Shown: positions 63,201 to 64,000 of the stretch, one piece after another
Numbering within the stretch: position 1 is the first letter of the stretch
Layout of the letters: every line of letters starts with the position of its first letter
Source of the DNA: Frondihabitans sp. 762G35
GTDB lineage: Bacteria; Actinomycetota; Actinomycetes; Actinomycetales; Microbacteriaceae
Direction of reading: 5' to 3'
NCBI RefSeq assembly: GCF_002074055.1
Contig: NZ_CP014619.1
Span: forward strand, 1,674,001-1,738,000
DNA: 64,000 nt
Notes under the pieces: model-generated
Databases searched by the model: none
Told to the model about the DNA's origin: nothing
The model's input: only the letters and a program-made list of their open reading frames with translations
Position numbers and translations under genes: made by a program

Positions 63201-64000
63201 CTACTTGTCCTTCTTCTTCTCCGTGTCGCCCGACAGCGCGGCGATGAACGCCTCCTGGGGGACGTCGACGCGACCGATGGTCTTCATTCGCTTCTTGCCC
63301 TCCTTCTGCTTCTCGAGCAGCTTGCGCTTGCGGGTGATGTCGCCGCCGTAGCACTTGGCGAGCACGTCTTTCCGCATCGCGCGGATCGACTCGCGCGCGA
63401 TGATCCGGGCGCCGATGGCCGCCTGGATCGGCACCTCGAACTGCTGCCTCGGGATGAGTTCCCGGAGCCGCCCCGTCATGAGGACGCCGTAGGCGTACGC
63501 CTTGTCGCGGTGCACGATGGTCGAGAACGCGTCGACCTGCTCGCCCTGCAGGAGGATGTCGACCTTGACGAGATCGGCATCCTGCTCGCCGCTCGGCTCG
63601 TAGTCGAGGGAGGCGTAGCCCTGCGTCTTGCTCTTGAGCTGGTCGAAGAAGTCGAAGACGATCTCGCCGAGCGGCATGTTGTAGCGGAGCTCGACGCGGT
63701 CCTCGCCGAGGTACTCCATGCCGAGGAGGGTGCCTCGTCGGCTCTGGCAGAGCTCCATGATGACGCCGACGTAGTCTTTCGGCGCCAGGATGGCCGCCTT
63801 GACCATGGGCTCCGCGACGGAGGCGATCTTCCCGTCGGGGAACTCGGACGGGTTCGTCACGGTCACGGTCTTGCGGTCCTCGGTGGTGACCTCGTAGACG
63901 ACGCTCGGCGCCGTGGTGATGAGGTCGAGGTTGAACTCGCGCTCGAGACGCTCGGTGATGATCTCGAGGTGCAGGAGCCCGAGGAACCCGCAGCGGAACC
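63201..64000 (-). CDS. lepA: elongation factor 4 (LepA), N-terminus outside window
   Basis: The C-terminal third of the ribosomal back-translocase. The frame is open to the window edge and begins [20 protein letters not shown], the conserved domain III to IV boundary. [20 protein letters not shown] is EF-G-like domain V and [20 protein letters not shown] is the LepA-specific C-terminal domain. The stop is at 63201-63203. In Actinobacteria this gene usually lies near rpsT, holA and comEC, which would be beyond the right edge. Confidence 0.96.
   Translation of the reverse strand, partial: FRCGFLGLLHLEIITERLEREFNLDLITTAPSVVYEVTTEDRKTVTVTNPSEFPDGKIASVAEPMVKAAILAPKDYVGVIMELCQSRRGTLLGMEYLGEDRVELRYNMPLGEIVFDFFDQLKSKTQGYASLDYEPSGEQDADLVKVDILLQGEQVDAFSTIVHRDKAYAYGVLMTGRLRELIPRQQFEVPIQAAIGARIIARESIRAMRKDVLAKCYGGDITRKRKLLEKQKEGKKRMKTIGRVDVPQEAFIAALSGDTEKKKDK

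Overview
The window is high-GC DNA (roughly 70 percent by eye) with dense genes, many GTG starts, ATGA/GTGA overlaps and TANNNT-type -10 boxes. Gene content and order point to an actinobacterium, most likely Micrococcales, family Microbacteriaceae. Evidence includes a fabD-fabH-acpP-fabF cluster followed by a DUF3145 gene, a paired CE1758/CE1759-type LLM monooxygenase and FMN reductase, an Excalibur protein, DUF4870 proteins, and the actinobacterial housekeeping series lepA-hemW-hrcA-dnaJ-rsmE-HIT-phoH-ybeY-CNNM-era-leuA-recO-uppS-glyS-dusB-dgt-dnaG, read on the minus strand from the right edge. The genus cannot be fixed from the sequence alone. No rRNA, insertion sequence, prophage, CRISPR array or replication origin is visible, and no gene-free stretch exceeds 300 bases.

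Layout. 1-4273: FASII fatty-acid synthesis cluster (fabD truncated at the left edge) and DUF3145. 4394-8735: a family A polymerase-like protein, a DUF1684 protein, and an LLM monooxygenase with its FMN reductase. 9006-16753: accessory region with a PadR/DUF1048 pair, small membrane and lipoproteins, a lone ABC ATPase, a phosphodiesterase, a small P-loop NTPase, an IS3 OrfA-like protein, GNAT and Excalibur proteins. 16848-19249: MFS exporter and MarR regulator with palindromic candidate operators. 19309-24448: a hydrolase-fold protein lacking its nucleophile, tRNA-Met, a GT4 glycosyltransferase whose stop codon lies inside that tRNA, a DMT-type membrane protein, peptide deformylase, tRNA-Asn and an APH-type kinase. 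24472-32024: a peptide-type ABC import operon with three ATPase domains and a 2-hydroxyacid dehydrogenase. 32197-44135: dnaG-dgt-dusB, YbaK, DsbA-like, glyS, aminotransferase/LysR pair, lipoprotein, uppS and recO. 44170-52898: TRIC-type channel, leuA with a leucine-rich leader peptide, an MprF-like DUF2156 protein coupled to an esterase, and a two-component system. 53014-64000: era back to lepA (truncated at the right edge).

Three window-wide properties stand out. First, a 9-base word GCAGGATSC (S is G or C) occurs about 31 times by eye on both strands, mostly inside genes and sometimes imposing codons that look uncommon here; its density resembles that of DNA-uptake words. Second, about 15 genes have a -10-like hexamer only 6 to 8 bases before the start codon, which implies leaderless mRNAs and was used to choose several starts. 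Third, local control elements can be read directly: a leuA leader with four Leu codons and a 10-bp hairpin, a degenerate CIRCE before hrcA, palindromes at the MFS/MarR, PadR and dusB promoters, and hairpins after acpP and after the peptide-binding protein gene that could set gene dosage within operons.
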